Source: Actinomycetota bacterium
GTDB taxonomy: Bacteria > Actinomycetota > Acidimicrobiia > Acidimicrobiales > CADCSY01
Direction of reading: 5' to 3'
Assembly: GCA_019348335.1 (NCBI GenBank)
Contig: JAHWJR010000102.1
Span: 1-6,654 of the forward strand
DNA: 6,654 nt
Shown here: piece after piece, positions 5,231 to 6,654 of the stretch
How positions within the stretch are numbered: position 1 is the stretch's first letter
Layout of the letters: each line of letters opens with the position of its first letter
The notes under the pieces: model-generated
Seen by the model: only the letters and a program-made list of their open reading frames with translations
What the model was told of the DNA's origin: nothing
The model's database searches: none
Position numbers and translations under genes: made by a program

Positions 5231-5919
5231 CCGCCGGGGCGGTGGCGCAGGCCAGTCCCGCCACGTGGGACTGGGACATCGCCCAGAGGATGCTCCCCGA
5301 CCTCCTGCGGGGGCTGTCGGTCACGCTGCAGGCCACGCTGGTGGGCATCACCGTGGCCATGGTGCTCGGTCTGGGCCTGGCCATGGCCCGCCGCTCCTCG
5401 CTGCCGGTGGTGCGCTGGCCGGTCATCGGCTTCATCGAGTTCGTTCGCAGCACGCCGCTGCTGGTGCAGCTCTTCTTCCTGTTCTTCGTCCTGCCCGACC
5501 TCGGGATCCGGCTGAGCGGGTTCACCGCCGGGGTGGTGGGGCTCGGGCTCCACTACGCCACCTACACCTCGGAGGCCTACCGCTCGGGCATCGACAACGT
5601 CGAGAAGGGCCAGTGGGAGGCAGCGGTGGCGTGCAACCTGTCGACCCGCACCACCTGGGGCAGCGTGGTGCTGCCGCAGGCCATCCCCACCGTGATCCCG
5701 GCGCTGGGCAACTACCTCGTGGCCATGTTGAAAGACGCTCCCCTGCTGTCGACCATCGCCGTGCTCGAACTGCTGGCCGTGGCCCAGGGGCTCAACTCTC
5801 GGCTGTTCCGGCCGCTGGAGGCGTTCAGCCTGGCCGCTCTGCTGTTCCTGGCCGTGAGCATCCCGGCCGCCATCCTCGTCCGCTACCTGGAGAAGCGCTA
5901 TGGCTACTCGAGAGACTGA
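5227..5919 (+). CDS. ehuD: Ectoine/hydroxyectoine ABC transporter permease EhuD
   Basis: Second membrane subunit of the importer, 230 aa. Hydrophobic segments lie at about 30-53, 66-90, 97-115, 150-168 and 198-218. FIEFVRSTPLLVQLFFLFFV (69-88) is the classic signature of polar-amino-acid permeases, and the EAA loop GQWEAAVACNLSTRTTWGSV (128-147) followed by VLPQAI (148-153) contacts the ATPase. KDAPLLSTIAVLEL (169-182) is also typical. The GTG start overlaps the ehuC stop as GTGA, and GGAG at 5216-5219 lies 7 nt upstream, so translation is probably coupled to ehuC. Its last 20 nt overlap the start of ehuA. EhuC and EhuD share only family-level similarity, which fits a heterodimeric channel. 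A different amino acid-like substrate cannot be excluded from this gene alone. Confidence 0.85.
   Translation: MTAGAVAQASPATWDWDIAQRMLPDLLRGLSVTLQATLVGITVAMVLGLGLAMARRSSLPVVRWPVIGFIEFVRSTPLLVQLFFLFFVLPDLGIRLSGFTAGVVGLGLHYATYTSEAYRSGIDNVEKGQWEAAVACNLSTRTTWGSVVLPQAIPTVIPALGNYLVAMLKDAPLLSTIAVLELLAVAQGLNSRLFRPLEAFSLAALLFLAVSIPAAILVRYLEKRYGYSRD
5889..5892 (+). promoter_or_regulatory. Ribosome binding site inside ehuD that sets the ehuA start
   Basis: GGAG lies 7 nt before the ATG at 5900, inside the 3' end of ehuD. The alternative internal ATG at 5972, where the family's conserved region begins, has no comparable Shine-Dalgarno. This favours the longer EhuA. Confidence 0.6.
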
Positions 5920-6654
5920 ACCCGCCGGAAACGGAGCTACAGCAGAGGCGCGGCCGTCCCCGGACGGGCCCATGGTGCGGTTCGAGTCGGTCACCAAGGC
6001 CTTCGGCGACAACGTGGTGCTCGACGGCCTCGACTTCGAGGTGGCGGCCGGCGAGAAGCTGGTCATCATCGGTCCGAGTGGGTCGGGTAAGACCACCATC
6101 CTGCGGGTGCTGATGACCCTCGAGCGTCCCGACTCGGGAATGGTCGAGGTCGGCGGTGAGCACCTGTACCACGAGGATCGGGGGGGCAAGCTGGTGAAGG
6201 CCAGTGAGAAGCACGTGCGCCGGGTGCGCAGCAACATCAGCATGGTCTTCCAGCACTTCTACCTGTTCCCCCACAAGACGGTGCTGGAGAACATCACGCT
6301 GGGGCCGGTGAAGGCACTCGGCGTGCCCAAGGACGAGGCTCGGGAGCGAGCGTGCAAGCTGCTCGAGCTGGTCGGCATGGACGGAAAGCAGGGGCAGTAC
6401 CCGGCCGCGCTCTCCGGCGGGCAGAAGCAGCGCGTCGCCATCGCCCGGGCCCTGGCGATGCAGCCCAAAGTGATGCTGTTCGACGAGGTCACCTCGGCGC
6501 TCGACCCGGAGCTGGTGGGAGAGGTGCTGGGCGTGCTGCGAGACCTGGCGCTGAACACCGACATGACAATGCTGCTGGTGACGCACGAGATGGGGTTCGC
6601 CAAGGAGATCGGCGACCGCGTGGTGATGTTCGACAACGGCCGGGTGGTCGAGGA
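5900..6654 (+). CDS. ehuA: Ectoine/hydroxyectoine ABC transporter ATP-binding protein EhuA (C-terminus cut by window edge)
   Basis: Cytoplasmic ATPase of the importer; 251 codons are visible and the frame stays open to the right edge. All ABC motifs are intact: Walker A GPSGSGKT (58-65), Q-loop Gln118 in VFQHFYLFPH, signature LSGGQ (171-175), Walker B VMLFDE (191-196) with catalytic Glu196, D-loop SALD (199-202) and H-loop His229. Between Walker A and the Q-loop is an insert of about 15 residues (YHEDRGGKLVKASEKHVRRV, 90-109) that I associate with EhuA rather than ordinary GlnQ/HisP ATPases. VTSALDPELVGEVLGVLRDL (197-216) also resembles EhuA. The ATG at 5900, with GGAG 7 nt upstream, overlaps ehuD by 20 nt and adds a 24-residue Ala/Pro/Glu-rich N-terminal tail before MVRFESVTKAFG (25-36), where the family usually begins. 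If that tail is not real, the start is 5972. Only the last few residues appear to be missing. Confidence 0.88.
   Translation, partial: MATRETEPAGNGATAEARPSPDGPMVRFESVTKAFGDNVVLDGLDFEVAAGEKLVIIGPSGSGKTTILRVLMTLERPDSGMVEVGGEHLYHEDRGGKLVKASEKHVRRVRSNISMVFQHFYLFPHKTVLENITLGPVKALGVPKDEARERACKLLELVGMDGKQGQYPAALSGGQKQRVAIARALAMQPKVMLFDEVTSALDPELVGEVLGVLRDLALNTDMTMLLVTHEMGFAKEIGDRVVMFDNGRVVE

Noticed and set aside
5125..6243. Minus-strand ORF of 372 codons antisense to ehuD and ehuA
   Set aside because: Shadow frame with His/Gln/Gly-rich filler; the sense strand carries intact permease and ATPase motifs.
1..6654. CRISPR arrays, tRNA/rRNA genes, insertion sequences or phage genes
   Set aside because: No regularly spaced repeats, tRNA-like cloverleaf, transposase or integrase motifs, or terminal inverted repeats were found on reading either strand.

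Overview
The window is GC-rich, and almost every reading frame carries long spurious ORFs. The gene content points to a high-GC actinobacterium. An Acidimicrobiia-type lineage is my guess, from the family look of the leftmost protein, the leaderless-type start sites and the GTG starts; a wider search would be needed to place it. I did not find an undescribed multi-gene system. The main content is a recognisable compatible-solute importer, plus a few regulatory arrangements worth checking.

Left part (1-2350, minus strand): argS (arginyl-tRNA synthetase, 596-2350) is followed after 70 nt by a small conserved membrane protein of unknown function (525 down to the left edge, cut there). The 70-nt spacer holds a 12-bp perfect palindrome and a 6-bp GC hairpin directly before the second gene's ribosome binding site.

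Middle (2351-3338): an 88-nt divergent intergenic region separates argS from a plus-strand NAD(P)-binding epimerase-like protein (TIGR01777/SDR39U1 type, 2439-3338). Both divergent genes have a TAnnnT hexamer exactly 7 nt before the start codon and no convincing Shine-Dalgarno. This suggests two leaderless mRNAs from back-to-back promoters, with two small palindromes between them.

Right part (3339-6654): a 248-nt noncoding stretch with several palindromes precedes a four-gene operon, ehuB-ehuC-ehuD-ehuA. The products are a lipoprotein solute-binding protein, two polar-amino-acid-type permeases and an ATPase, the last cut by the right edge. Together they form an ABC importer best matched to ectoine/hydroxyectoine uptake. 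EhuB, tethered outside the membrane, would capture the solute. EhuC and EhuD form the channel, and an EhuA dimer drives transport with ATP. The genes are closely packed (24-nt gap, 4-nt overlap, 20-nt overlap), so they are probably co-transcribed and partly translationally coupled. No ectoine synthesis (ect) or degradation (eut/doe) gene lies in the window, so whether the solute serves as osmoprotectant or nutrient cannot be told from here.
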